Source of the DNA: Lacrimispora saccharolytica
GTDB taxonomy: Bacteria; Bacillota; Clostridia; Lachnospirales; Lachnospiraceae
Reading direction: 5' to 3'
Length of the DNA stretch: 64,000 bases
Assembly: GCA_021531795.1 (NCBI GenBank)
Contig: JADYUL010000012.1
Span: forward strand, 1 to 64,000
Below are positions 52,638 to 61,804 of the stretch, one piece after another. Below the pieces are notes generated by a model. That model had not been told where the DNA came from. It ran no database searches and saw only the letters and a program-made list of their open reading frames with translations. The stretch's first letter is position 1. Every line of letters begins with the position of its first letter. A program made the translations under genes and the position numbers.

Positions 52638-54140
52638 TTACCTCCTACCGTAATATACGCTTCCAAGCATCAAATCCTTCCTGAAGTCTTTAACATTTGT
52701 ATTCTTATCAATGAATACCGCTTCAATTCCCATGGCCTGTGCCCAGTCACCCATCTGCTCTGATGTAAGGTCATAACTGAAGGCTGTATGATGCGCACCG
52801 CCTGCGAGCAGCCAGCATTCTGTACCAACATAGAAATCAGGTTCCGGCGTCCAGAAGTTAATCGCTGTAGGAAGCTTGGGAAGTGGCTTCTCAACCTTTT
52901 TGCAGTTAACATCCTGAATGATAAGTCTGAATCTGTCGCCGAGGTCTATAAGAGATGTAGCCACACCCTTGCCCTCCTTAGACTGGAATACAAGTCTTGC
53001 AGGATCTTCTCTGTTACCCATAGACAGCGGCTGACACTTAATCTGAATAGGTCCTGATGCAATACTTGGACATATCTCAAGCATATGAGCCTGGATGATA
53101 CCTTCCTTGCCCTTAACAAGATTATAGGTGTAATCCTCAAGCATTGAGGTTCCTTTGGCATCCTTGATACCTTCAGTCATAATCTTCATTAAGCGAACCA
53201 TGGCTGCTACCTTCCAGTCACCCTCTGCACCAAAGCCGTATCCCTTCTCCATCAGTCTCTGGATTGCAAGTCCCGGAAGCTGCTTAAGCGAACCAAGGTC
53301 ACCGAAGTGAGTAACTATCGCCTGGTAATTCTTCTCCTCAAGGAATCTCTCAAAGCCCAACTCGATCTGAGCCTGAACAGCTACATGTCGCTTGAACTCC
53401 TCAGGATCTCTGCCCTCTAAGCAGATATCATACTTCTCATAATATTCATCAACAAGTGCATTGGTATCCGAAACTGAAACGGCTGCCACAGCCTCTGCTA
53501 TCTCATTAACCGGATATGCATCTATTTCCCATCCGAACTTAATCTGAGCTTCAACCTTATCACCCTCTGTAACAGCAACATTTCTCATGTTGTCAGCCAC
53601 ACGCATTACTCTGATGTGACTTGATTCCACGATACCGATTGCAGTTCTCATCCATGATGCGATTTTCTCAACCACATCACTGTCTGACCAGTGACCAACC
53701 ACTACCTTACGCTCAATACCCATTCTTGATACGATGTGGGCATATTCTCTGTCACCGTGAGCAGCCTGATTCTCATTCATGAAATCCATATCCATGGTCT
53801 CATAGGGAATCTCTTCGTTGAACTGTGTATGAAGATGAAGCAGAGGTTTTCTGTATTCCTTCAGACCCATAATCCATGACTTGCTGGGCGAGAAGGTATG
53901 CATCCATGTGATAACACCTGCACAATTATCATCATTATTTGCCTCATTGAAGGTCTTTCTGATAAGCTCACTGGTAATCAGTGTAGGCTTCCATATTACC
54001 TCATAGGGAAGAATGCCCGATTCGTTAAGCTTAGCTACAATGATCTTGGAATGCTCAGCTACATGACTTAAGCATACATCTCCGTACAGGTCCTGGCTTC
54101 CTGTACAGAACCAGAACTTATAGTCTCTCTTTGCTATCAT
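52638..54140 (-). CDS. araA: L-arabinose isomerase
   Basis: A 500-residue isomerase that converts L-arabinose to L-ribulose in the cytoplasm using Mn2+. Family motifs are FWFCTGSQDLYGD near the N-terminus, ITWMHTFSPSKSWI, LLHLHTQFNEEIPY, GFGAEGDWKVAAMVRLMKIM and GGAHHTAFSYDLT, which includes metal-binding Glu and His. The ribosome-binding site GGAGG lies 8 nt before the ATG. It is embedded in a terminator-like hairpin, so translation and transcription may both be gated. It is the first gene of the catabolic run. Confidence 0.97.
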   Translation of the reverse strand: MIAKRDYKFWFCTGSQDLYGDVCLSHVAEHSKIIVAKLNESGILPYEVIWKPTLITSELIRKTFNEANNDDNCAGVITWMHTFSPSKSWIMGLKEYRKPLLHLHTQFNEEIPYETMDMDFMNENQAAHGDREYAHIVSRMGIERKVVVGHWSDSDVVEKIASWMRTAIGIVESSHIRVMRVADNMRNVAVTEGDKVEAQIKFGWEIDAYPVNEIAEAVAAVSVSDTNALVDEYYEKYDICLEGRDPEEFKRHVAVQAQIELGFERFLEEKNYQAIVTHFGDLGSLKQLPGLAIQRLMEKGYGFGAEGDWKVAAMVRLMKIMTEGIKDAKGTSMLEDYTYNLVKGKEGIIQAHMLEICPSIASGPIQIKCQPLSMGNREDPARLVFQSKEGKGVATSLIDLGDRFRLIIQDVNCKKVEKPLPKLPTAINFWTPEPDFYVGTECWLLAGGAHHTAFSYDLTSEQMGDWAQAMGIEAVFIDKNTNVKDFRKDLMLGSVYYGRR

Positions 54141-54202
54141 AAAAAAATCCTCCTTAGGATAAGCCTGTATAATCTGTCACATACTATCTTATCCTATGGA
54201 GG
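54141..54202 (-). promoter_or_regulatory. Terminator-like hairpin overlapping the araA ribosome-binding site
   Basis: On the minus strand CCTCCATAGGATAAG (54202-54188) pairs with CTTATCCTAAGGAGG (54163-54149), 14 of 15 bp with one A-A mismatch and a 24-nt loop. The 3' arm ends with the araA Shine-Dalgarno AGGAGG and is followed by A-T7 (54148-54141) and then the ATG. It can be read as the terminator of the upstream binding-protein gene, as an attenuator, or as a translation-blocking hairpin. Confidence 0.85.
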
Positions 54203-54256
54203 TTTGATTAAAAATACGAAAATCAATGATAAAGTATCGTTTTTATATGATATATT

Positions 54257-55324
54257 TCATTTAAGAATTGTAATGGGATAAGCTTTCTCATCTACCTGAA
54301 TCTCCCTTATCGAATCAATGGAGCTGTATATCGACTCATCAACGTATTCGAACTTCTCCGGTCTAACGCCCTTCTCAAGACTCTCTATTATCTTCCTGAC
54401 TCTCGGTCCGTGAAGAGGATTACATTCCGCTATGCAGGATATCTTACCTTCCTTGGCAAGCTCTATTGCCTGTTCGCTTACGCCGTCAAAGGATACGATC
54501 ATTATCTGGCCATCCGCTATATCAGGCCCGATCTTAAGTCCCGCACTCTCAATTGCCTCTATTACTCCGAAGGCTTCATTGTCATTCTCACAATATACCA
54601 CATTTATGTTGTCATATTTATTAAGAAGATTGGTCATAACCTCTCTGGCTCTGGCCTGGGTATACTCTCCCTCTGCCTCTGCCAGCAGATTCCAGTTATA
54701 CTTCCTGGCACTTATGCTTAAGCCGCCTGAACGTCCTATCTGAGAAGATGCTCCAAGTGTTCCCTTAATATTAACGATATTGACACCGGCTTCGTCTATC
54801 TCGTTTTGAACGAAATATCGGTGCAGCCATTCGCCGACCTTCTCACCCTCCAATCTGAAATTGGAGCCGACCCAGCAATCAAACAGCGAATCATCCGATA
54901 CGTTAACTTGCCTGTCAACAACGATAACCGGAATATCCGCTTCCTTGGCCTCGGACAGAACCGTGTCCCAGCCATCCTCAGTAACAGGAGCGAGCACTAT
55001 ATAATCAACCTCTCTCTGAATGAAGGTCCTTATTGTCGTAATCTGATTAGACTGCTTCTGCTGGGCATCGGAGAATATCAGCTCATAGCCGTTCTCCCTG
55101 GTGAAGGTATCCTTCATAGACTGCGTATTTGCATTTCTCCAGTCTGATTCCGCGCCTACCTGTGAAAAACCGACCACTACTAAGTCTTCCGTCTCCTCTA
55201 AAACCTGAGTATCGGGCACTTTGGCCTCACCACAGGCAGTAAGATAAAGGACTATACAAACCGACAATATTAACACAATAGTATTATTAAGCTTAATTCT
55301 TTTCATAATACTAATATACTCCAT
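54257..55324 (-). CDS. YtfQ-like sugar-binding lipoprotein (second copy)
   Basis: A periplasmic-binding-protein family 4 lipoprotein of about 355 residues with lipobox LYLTAC. Its body closely resembles galactofuranose/arabinose-type YtfQ: VVGFSQVGAESDWRNANTQS, FSDAQQKQSNQITTIRTFIQ, VLAPVTEDGWDTVL and VIVVDRQV. It lies between the permease gene and araA, separated from each by a hairpin. It may be a second receptor for the importer or the sensing partner of the nearby two-component system. The start is uncertain (55324 or 55306). Confidence 0.88.
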   Translation of the reverse strand: MEYISIMKRIKLNNTIVLILSVCIVLYLTACGEAKVPDTQVLEETEDLVVVGFSQVGAESDWRNANTQSMKDTFTRENGYELIFSDAQQKQSNQITTIRTFIQREVDYIVLAPVTEDGWDTVLSEAKEADIPVIVVDRQVNVSDDSLFDCWVGSNFRLEGEKVGEWLHRYFVQNEIDEAGVNIVNIKGTLGASSQIGRSGGLSISARKYNWNLLAEAEGEYTQARAREVMTNLLNKYDNINVVYCENDNEAFGVIEAIESAGLKIGPDIADGQIMIVSFDGVSEQAIELAKEGKISCIAECNPLHGPRVRKIIESLEKGVRPEKFEYVDESIYSSIDSIREIQVDEKAYPITILK

Positions 55325-55348
55325 TCTGTCAAAACCTTTCAAATTTCA

Positions 55349-55379
55349 ATAAGCGCGAACAAATACTGTCCGCGCTTAT
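55349..55379 (-). terminator. Hairpin between the permease and second binding-protein genes
   Basis: Perfect 9-bp arms ATAAGCGCG (55349-55357) and CGCGCTTAT (55371-55379), 13-nt loop, with only TTGAAATTTG after it on the minus strand. The T tract is weak, so it may be a leaky terminator or an mRNA-stabilising structure rather than a full stop. It lies 18 bp after the permease stop. Confidence 0.55.
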
Positions 55380-55397
55380 AATATTGAGGAGAGTTTA

Positions 55398-56420
55398 TTA
55401 TTTCTTAACCTGACTGTGTTTTCTTGCCATAACCACGCTCTGGATTACGAGGAAGATGCAAAGCATTGCAGCTATCGTGATACCTGTCCACCAAGCCTGA
55501 TCAAGTCCGGCAGATGATACTATATTCTGAATTGTACTTAGTGAGAGTACGCCAAAGAAGGTACCTACAATATTTCCTACACCACCTGTAAGCATGGTTC
55601 CACCGATGATTGATGAGGCAATTGCATTCATCTCAGCTCCCTGAGCGTGAGAAGCTGCTCCCGAGCCAACATGAAGGAAGTATACATATCCTCCAATCGC
55701 ACCAAGGATACTGCAGATTAAGTGAGATAAGAACTTGGTTCTCTTAACATTGATACCAAGCATAAGTGCACTCTGCTTATTGCCACCCACGGCATAGAAG
55801 GCACGTCCAAGCTTAGTATACTTCAGCATAAGGAACATAAGAATAACTACGATAAGCGCAACGATTACACCAATCTCAACATATGCATCTACATATTTAC
55901 CGAGCTTATTGACAGAACCCATACCGGGAACGATTACTCTTGTTTCCTTAAGTGCTACAAAGTTCTCATTCGCAACATTAAACGGGTTGGTATTAACAAT
56001 AGTGGTCATGCCTCGCGCGAAGAACATTCCCGCCAGCGTTACGATGAACGGCTGAATGTCAAGATATGCTACCAGGAAGCCCTGAACAATACCGAAGGCC
56101 AGTCCTATACATAATGCTATGAGCATTGATACAGCAACGTTTCCACCCTTGAAGTCCAAATATACCGCACAGCACATGCTGACAAGTGCTGTCATACCAC
56201 CAACGGAAATATCAATTCCGCCTGTAATCATTACCAGTGACAGTCCGCATGAAAGAATAATAAGGGCTGCATTGGCATTTAAGATATTAAAGAATGTCTG
56301 AGGCTTTAAGAATCCCTTTCCCTGGAACATTATAGCTCCGGCATACATTAATACAAATACTACGATAGTAATCAACAGAAGAAGGTTGCTATCTGACATA
56401 TTTTTCAGTTTCTTAGCCAT
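55398..56420 (-). CDS. yjfF: Sugar ABC transporter permease, YjfF type
   Basis: A 340-residue permease of the ribose/galactofuranose (BPD_transp_2) family with about nine membrane segments. Typical motifs are SLVMITGGIDISVGGMTAL, YLDIQPFIVTLAGMFFARG, YAVGGNKQSALMLGINVKR and IGGTMLTGGVGNIVGTFFG. In the YtfQRT-YjfF system two such permeases form the pore. It follows the YtfT-type permease gene by 1 bp. Substrate is inferred from linkage to araA-araD. Confidence 0.92.
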   Translation of the reverse strand: MAKKLKNMSDSNLLLLITIVVFVLMYAGAIMFQGKGFLKPQTFFNILNANAALIILSCGLSLVMITGGIDISVGGMTALVSMCCAVYLDFKGGNVAVSMLIALCIGLAFGIVQGFLVAYLDIQPFIVTLAGMFFARGMTTIVNTNPFNVANENFVALKETRVIVPGMGSVNKLGKYVDAYVEIGVIVALIVVILMFLMLKYTKLGRAFYAVGGNKQSALMLGINVKRTKFLSHLICSILGAIGGYVYFLHVGSGAASHAQGAEMNAIASSIIGGTMLTGGVGNIVGTFFGVLSLSTIQNIVSSAGLDQAWWTGITIAAMLCIFLVIQSVVMARKHSQVKK

Positions 56421-56421
56421 A

Positions 56422-57507
56422 TTATGCTGCCTCCTTTCTGCTCTTCATCTTCTTACTAATCTGTGCCATCTTCTCTCTTACAACAGGTGAGCTGAATACT
56501 ACAAGAAGTATTACTACAACTGCCTTATAAGCGGGAAGCGCATCTGACTGGACATTGAACTTATACAGTGTTGTTGTAAGAAGCTGTATAACGAAGGCAC
56601 CCATTACGGAAGCCCACATATTGAACTTACCACCGCTTAGTGCGTTACCTCCCAGTGCAACCGCAAGGATTGCATCCATCTCAATATCCTTGGCAATAAC
56701 CGAGTAGTTGATTGATGAAAGACGACTTACCTTGATGAGTGCTGCAACAGCAACACAGATACCGAGGATTACAAATGATAACCACTTGATAAAGGTAGGA
56801 TTTAGTCCGTTCAGTCTTGACGAACTCTCATTAATTCCAACAGCCTGTGTATAAAGTCCTAAGTTTGTAAACTTAAGAACAAGTGCAATAATAAGAAGAC
56901 ATGCAGCCGCAATAAAGAACGGTGTGGGAATCGGTATTCCCGGAATAAATCCTCCTATGTATGAGAAGGTCGCATCTGAAACAATCGGCAGCTCATTGTT
57001 GTTAATCCAAGCTGCAATTGAACGTCCCGCAGTATAGAGTATCAATGTCGCAACCATGGGCTGAATCTTAAAAAATGCAACCAGGCATCCGTTGAAGGCT
57101 CCAAAGCACATAGCTACAAGAACACTTACAAGGAAGGCTACGATGATGGGAGCGTTCAGAGTCTCAGGTCTTGTGTTGTTACCGCATAATACCCTAAGAA
57201 GCGCACTACCTGCGATAGCAATACCTGCTCCGACCGAAATATCCTGTCCGCCGGAAGCTGCAGTTACCAACGTCATGCCGATCGCAAGTATTGCAAGCTC
57301 CGAGCCACAGTCAAGCACCGTCATAAGATATCCTGAAAGAACCGGATTACCCGCGCTGTTATATCCAAGTGTGATCCTGAAGAACGAAGGATCTGCAATC
57401 AAATTAAATATCAGTAAGATCAGCATAGCTGCTATAGGAACAAATATCTGATTCCTGAACAGCTTTCCGAAGATATCGGAAATGCTCATTTTCTTTGTAT
57501 TACTCAT
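56422..57507 (-). CDS. ytfT: Sugar ABC transporter permease, YtfT type
   Basis: A 361-residue BPD_transp_2 permease with TLVTAASGGQDISVGAGIAIAG, CLVAFFKIQPMVATLILYTAG, QAVGINESSSRLNGLNPTFI and ALGGNALSGGKFNMWASVMG. It has a basic N-terminus and a Lys/Arg-rich C-terminal tail (KMKSRKEAA). It starts one base inside the end of the ATPase gene and is co-translated with it. Partner of the YjfF-type permease. Confidence 0.92.
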   Translation of the reverse strand: MSNTKKMSISDIFGKLFRNQIFVPIAAMLILLIFNLIADPSFFRITLGYNSAGNPVLSGYLMTVLDCGSELAILAIGMTLVTAASGGQDISVGAGIAIAGSALLRVLCGNNTRPETLNAPIIVAFLVSVLVAMCFGAFNGCLVAFFKIQPMVATLILYTAGRSIAAWINNNELPIVSDATFSYIGGFIPGIPIPTPFFIAAACLLIIALVLKFTNLGLYTQAVGINESSSRLNGLNPTFIKWLSFVILGICVAVAALIKVSRLSSINYSVIAKDIEMDAILAVALGGNALSGGKFNMWASVMGAFVIQLLTTTLYKFNVQSDALPAYKAVVVILLVVFSSPVVREKMAQISKKMKSRKEAA

Positions 57508-59021
57508 TATGCTTCACCTCCGGCAATTGTACTCATTATCTTTGTCTGATTAAGGTCATCACCCGAAAGTTCTCCAACAACCTTACGATCTCTCATTACG
57601 ACCATTCTTGAGCATGTACGAAGCATCTCATCTGTCTCAGAGGAAATAAAGGTGATACTCATTCCCTCACTTGCAAGCTTAAGCACGAGCTTCTGGATAT
57701 CAACCTTGGTACCTACGTCGATACCTCTTGTAGGCTCATCAAGGATGAGATAATCCGGATGGGTGAGCAACCATCTTGCAAGAATACACTTCTGCTGATT
57801 ACCACCCGAAAGTGACTTGATCGGAGTGTCTGCAGAAGCAGTCTTAATTCCGAGAAGCTTGATATATTCATCTGCAAAGGCATATGCCTCAGCCTTGGTG
57901 AACGGCTTGAAGAAGCCCTTCATAACCTGAAGCGCAAGGATGATATTGTCCTTAACAGAAAGATCTCCTACAATACCGTCAATCTTTCTGTCCTCAGGCA
58001 GGTAACCGATACCGTTCTTCATGGCATCTATCGGCTTCTGGATCTTAATCTCCTTACCGTTCTTGATTACCTTACCCGAGATAACCTTATCAGCACCAAA
58101 GATTGCTCTTACACACTCACTTCTTCCCGAACCCAAGAGTCCTGTGAATCCGTTAACCTCTCCTTTGCCGATATGGAAATCAAACGGCTTGATTCCGGAA
58201 GTACTTGATAATCCCTGAACCTCAAATACAGGAATATCACCGTCACTTATTACCTTTACCTCCGAATCACCCTTTATATCTGACAGATCGTCAAGCTCCT
58301 TGCCCAACATCTTGGATACAAGTTCTACCCTTGGCAGATCCTTGATTTCATATTCACCTTCGAATTTACCATCTCTTAATACGGTAATCCTGTCACAAAC
58401 CTCATATACCTGGTCAAGGAAGTGAGTAACGAAGATAATTCCAACTCCTCTCTCCTTAAGATCACGCATGAGCTTAAATAGTTTCTGAACCTCCTGATCA
58501 TCAAGTGATGAAGTAGGCTCATCAAGAATCAGGACCTTACAGTCCATATCAACAGCTCTGGCAATAGCTACCATCTGCTGAACAGCAATGGAACAGGTTC
58601 CAAGCTGCTGTGTAGGCTTTGCAGGAATATCAAGACTTTCAAGCATCTTTCCTGCGCCCTCATTCATCTTCTTCCAGTTCTGAAGAATATCATCGCTTCT
58701 GCCGATATACATATTCTCGGCAACCGATAAGTTAGGACATAATGTTATTTCCTGATAAACAGTACTGATTCCAACGTGCTGAGCATCCTGTGGTGATTTG
58801 ATGCTTACAGGTCCCTCATGACCCTCAAGAAGAATTTCACCCTCATCCTTGGTATATACACCGGTTAGAACCTTAATCAATGTGGACTTACCGGCTCCGT
58901 TCTCACCCATAAGAGCATGAATCTCGCCTTTGCGGAGTGTGAATTCCACTCCATTTAATGCCTTTACACCCGGAAAGCTCTTATGAATGTTATGCAATTC
59001 CAAAACAGCATTATCTTTCAT
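57507..59021 (-). CDS. ytfR: Sugar ABC transporter ATP-binding protein, YtfR type
   Basis: A 504-residue protein with two ABC domains. The first has Walker A GENGAGKST, signature LGTCSIAVQQMVAIARA (Q-loop QEITLCPN) and Walker B VLILDEPTSSLDD. The second has a degenerate Walker A (GLLGSGRSE), signature SLSGGNQQKCILARWL and Walker B YLILDEPTRGIDVG. This asymmetry is normal for the ribose/galactose class. It energises uptake through the two adjacent permeases. Confidence 0.94.
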   Translation of the reverse strand: MKDNAVLELHNIHKSFPGVKALNGVEFTLRKGEIHALMGENGAGKSTLIKVLTGVYTKDEGEILLEGHEGPVSIKSPQDAQHVGISTVYQEITLCPNLSVAENMYIGRSDDILQNWKKMNEGAGKMLESLDIPAKPTQQLGTCSIAVQQMVAIARAVDMDCKVLILDEPTSSLDDQEVQKLFKLMRDLKERGVGIIFVTHFLDQVYEVCDRITVLRDGKFEGEYEIKDLPRVELVSKMLGKELDDLSDIKGDSEVKVISDGDIPVFEVQGLSSTSGIKPFDFHIGKGEVNGFTGLLGSGRSECVRAIFGADKVISGKVIKNGKEIKIQKPIDAMKNGIGYLPEDRKIDGIVGDLSVKDNIILALQVMKGFFKPFTKAEAYAFADEYIKLLGIKTASADTPIKSLSGGNQQKCILARWLLTHPDYLILDEPTRGIDVGTKVDIQKLVLKLASEGMSITFISSETDEMLRTCSRMVVMRDRKVVGELSGDDLNQTKIMSTIAGGEA

Positions 59022-59040
59022 GAGATATCTCCTTTTTCTC

Positions 59041-59083
59041 TTAAAAATGGCGGCATAAGCTATATTCTTATGCCTATGCCGCC
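59041..59083 (-). terminator. Attenuating hairpin between the first binding protein and its ATPase
   Basis: Perfect 9-bp arms GGCGGCATA (59049-59057) and TATGCCGCC (59075-59083) with inner complementarity AAG/CTT, followed on the minus strand by ATTTTTAA. It lies 34 bp after the binding-protein stop and inside the operon. It would let most transcripts stop after the binding-protein gene. Confidence 0.78.
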
Positions 59084-59116
59084 TTAGTTCACATATCTAT
59101 ATTCTATAGTTTTGAA

Positions 59117-60178
59117 TTAGATACCGTATTTTTCTACATCCTCAGCTGTGATTGTTGTAGCATCGAAGCCCTTCTCATCCATGACGATTGTCTTCTCAGC
59201 GATAGTTCCGCCTGACTCAAGAGTCTGAATTACATCGTTGATGTATGAAGACTGGAAAGGATTACACTGCTGGTCGAAATTCCAATTCTGATCAAGGAGT
59301 TCCTGAAGTGCCCACTTGTTGCAGTCGAAACCGATGATGATTACGTCCTTTCCAACGCCGTGAGAGATGTTAGCCTTATCAAGAGCTGCTACAGCTCCCT
59401 TAGCCATATCGTCGTTCTCTGCGTAGATTACGTTGAAAGGTGTTCCTGCATCGATAACTGACTGAACGATCTGCTGTGCTGTCTCAGCATTCCACTCAGC
59501 TGTCTGCTGTGTAACGATGTTCCAGTTGTCATTCTCTGCTACCTTAGCATCAAGAGCGCCTGAACGTCCCTTCTGAGCTGCTGAACCCATAACACCCTGA
59601 ATGTGGATGATGTTGTACTCATCAAGACCCTGTGACTCAAGCCACTTAACAGTGTTCTCTCCCTCGAAAGCCATATCAGATACGATTGAAGCCTCATAGA
59701 GACTAGGATCTGCATCGATTGTACGGTCAAAGAGGATTACTCTGATGCCTGCATCCTGTGCATCCTTCAATACTGAATCCCAGCCTGATGTATCAGCTGC
59801 TGAGAGAAGGAGATAATCAACGCCGTCCTGAATGAACTTCTGAGCTGCTGTAATCTGCTCATCGTTCTTAAGGCTGTATGCAAATGATGCATCGTAACCG
59901 TTTGCTTCACAGAAAGTAGCCTTTAAGTCCTTATCGTTAGCTGTTCTGTAACCAGACTCGTTAGGATCGTTGTTGATGATACCAACCTTAATAAGGTCTC
60001 CGCTTGCTGCCGGAGCTTCTGCTGTCTCTTCTGCTGCAGGAGCTTCTGCTGTCTCTTCTGTTGCTGCCTCTTCTGTTGCTGCGGGAGCTTCTGCTGTGTC
60101 AGCTGCACTTGAACCACATGCTGTAAGTCCAAATACCATTGCTGATGCAAGAAGCATTGCTAAAACTTTCTTCTTCAT
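59117..60178 (-). CDS. Sugar-binding lipoprotein of the YtfQ/RbsB type
   Basis: A signal peptide with lipobox GLTAC is followed by an Ala/Glu/Thr/Pro linker (about residues 27-60, repeated AEAPAAEET). The family 4 periplasmic-binding fold includes VGIINNDPNESGYRTANDKD, ITAAQKFIQDGVDYLLL, RVILFDRTID, IHIQGVMGSAAQKGRSGAL and VIYAENDDMAKGAV. It presents the sugar to the YtfR/YtfT/YjfF-type transporter. It is a diverged paralogue of the protein at 54257. Confidence 0.92.
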   Translation of the reverse strand: MKKKVLAMLLASAMVFGLTACGSSAADTAEAPAATEEAATEETAEAPAAEETAEAPAASGDLIKVGIINNDPNESGYRTANDKDLKATFCEANGYDASFAYSLKNDEQITAAQKFIQDGVDYLLLSAADTSGWDSVLKDAQDAGIRVILFDRTIDADPSLYEASIVSDMAFEGENTVKWLESQGLDEYNIIHIQGVMGSAAQKGRSGALDAKVAENDNWNIVTQQTAEWNAETAQQIVQSVIDAGTPFNVIYAENDDMAKGAVAALDKANISHGVGKDVIIIGFDCNKWALQELLDQNWNFDQQCNPFQSSYINDVIQTLESGGTIAEKTIVMDEKGFDATTITAEDVEKYGI

Positions 60179-60264
60179 AATTGTTTACCCTTCCTTAACA
60201 TTTTCTCCTCAAAGGCCTATTCCTTTGATAGTGCTATCATAAAACATAATTAATTGGGATAAAA

Positions 60265-60319
60265 TGAAAATAACTAACAAGTTGTTTTGTTTTTTTCTTT
60301 ACAAACAACCTGTTAGTTA
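60265..60319 (-). terminator. Terminator between the two-component system and the importer operon
   Basis: A 17-bp stem (60271-60287 with 60303-60319, TAACTAACA...TGTTAGTTA, one G-T wobble) and 15-nt loop, followed on the minus strand by TTTTCATTTT. It begins 27 bp after the histidine-kinase stop. A short palindrome GATAGTGCTATC (60227-60238) between it and the binding-protein gene could be a regulatory site. No clear promoter was identified. Confidence 0.78.
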
Positions 60320-60346
60320 ATATTTCAATTATCGAGGTATGTTTTT

Positions 60347-61804
60347 TTACGATACCGAGGTTTTAAGAGGAAGTTTAACCGTAACAGTGGTGCCTACACC
60401 ATATTCACTTTCCACCGTAATTCCATATTCCCTGCCAAAGGTAAGTCTTATTCTCTCGTTAACATTGTACAATCCATACACTTCATTCTCGTCCTGAACC
60501 ACATTGTCAATCTTATCGTTGATAAGCTTCAGTCTCTCAGGCTTAATGCCGATTCCGTTGTCCATTACCTTTATGTAGAAGCTGTCTCCATCCGCTGCAA
60601 TACTTCCGACTACGGATATTTTCCCCTCACCCCTCTTATTCTTGATTCCGTGATATAGGGCATTTTCAACCAGGGGCTGCAAGGTGATCTTGGGGATAAT
60701 ATATTCATTCACCGTCTCATCCACGTTAATATCATATTCTAAGATATCCTGATATCTCACCTTCTGAATCTCCAGGTAACTGTTAACATGCTTAAGTTCA
60801 TCCCTAATCGGGACAATATCTTTACCGTCGTTCAGTGTGGTTCTAAAGAAATCCGATAGACTTCCCACCATATGGACAACCATATCACTCTTACCGGCCT
60901 CGGCCAGCCAGACAATCGTATCCAGTGTATTATAGAGGAAGTGAGGGTTGATCTGGCTCTGTAGAAGTTCAAGCTCTTTATTACGCAGGTTGATCTGTTC
61001 GACCTTCACCTGTTCGATAAGCTCATTTATCCTGCCAATCATGACATCCAGTGACTCGGACAATACTCCGACCTCCGCTCCCTCATTAAGATTGGCTCTT
61101 ACCGTCAAATCGCCCTCGGAGACTCTCCTGGTTACATTACTCAAATACTTAATTGGGCTGGTAATTGTTCTTGATACATAGTCCGAAAGCGCAATCACCG
61201 ATGCAATAATAACAATACCGAAAATAGCAATAATCTTCATCATATTGGAGAAGAATTCATTCAGATCGTTTCTCATAATCTGAATATCCTGAAGCTCAAA
61301 GAATATGAACTGAAGAATTGATTCTTTAATCAAAGCAGTTACAATCTGAATATCATTCTCCCATATTTCGTAATTCTCTTCATATTTGTCTCCTATAATG
61401 AGATTCTGTTCAATTCGGTCAACATAGGTACTCAGATTGTTCAGATATTTCTCAATATCCATAAGTCTTCTTGCGTTGTCATCATCACCGTTATTGTTTA
61501 GTTTCAAAGTGTCAACAACGGTCTTGGCTTCTCCTATCATATCCTTAAGCTTTGACTCACTGTAGGGCTTACTCTCAACAATAATAAGATAACATTCATA
61601 GTCAAAGTCATCCTTGAAGGTGATCGAAAACTGACTTGCCTTTCCGGCTACATCTACCATGGCATCGTATCGTCTGTTTTCACGATACAGCAGTATAATA
61701 CTAACAACAAACATTAGCACTATCGGAAGAATCATTAGTATATATGAAATTCTAAGTTTGTTCTCCAGTGGCATATCTCTGAAGAATGGCTTGCACCTTT
61801 TCAT
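60347..61804 (-). CDS. Sensor histidine kinase, YesM type
   Basis: A 485-residue kinase. A membrane segment (YILMILPIVLMFVVSIILLY) and an extracytoplasmic helical sensor of about 150 residues precede a second membrane segment (IIAIFGIVIIASVIALSDYV). A HAMP domain follows. The His_kinase domain carries the phosphoacceptor in QSQINPHFLYNTLDTIVWL, and the ATPase domain carries the N box LVENALYHGIKNK and G box. Kinases of this type commonly respond to sugar-binding proteins and pair with AraC-type regulators. Its start directly follows the regulator stop. Confidence 0.92.
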   Translation of the reverse strand: MKRCKPFFRDMPLENKLRISYILMILPIVLMFVVSIILLYRENRRYDAMVDVAGKASQFSITFKDDFDYECYLIIVESKPYSESKLKDMIGEAKTVVDTLKLNNNGDDDNARRLMDIEKYLNNLSTYVDRIEQNLIIGDKYEENYEIWENDIQIVTALIKESILQFIFFELQDIQIMRNDLNEFFSNMMKIIAIFGIVIIASVIALSDYVSRTITSPIKYLSNVTRRVSEGDLTVRANLNEGAEVGVLSESLDVMIGRINELIEQVKVEQINLRNKELELLQSQINPHFLYNTLDTIVWLAEAGKSDMVVHMVGSLSDFFRTTLNDGKDIVPIRDELKHVNSYLEIQKVRYQDILEYDINVDETVNEYIIPKITLQPLVENALYHGIKNKRGEGKISVVGSIAADGDSFYIKVMDNGIGIKPERLKLINDKIDNVVQDENEVYGLYNVNERIRLTFGREYGITVESEYGVGTTVTVKLPLKTSVS

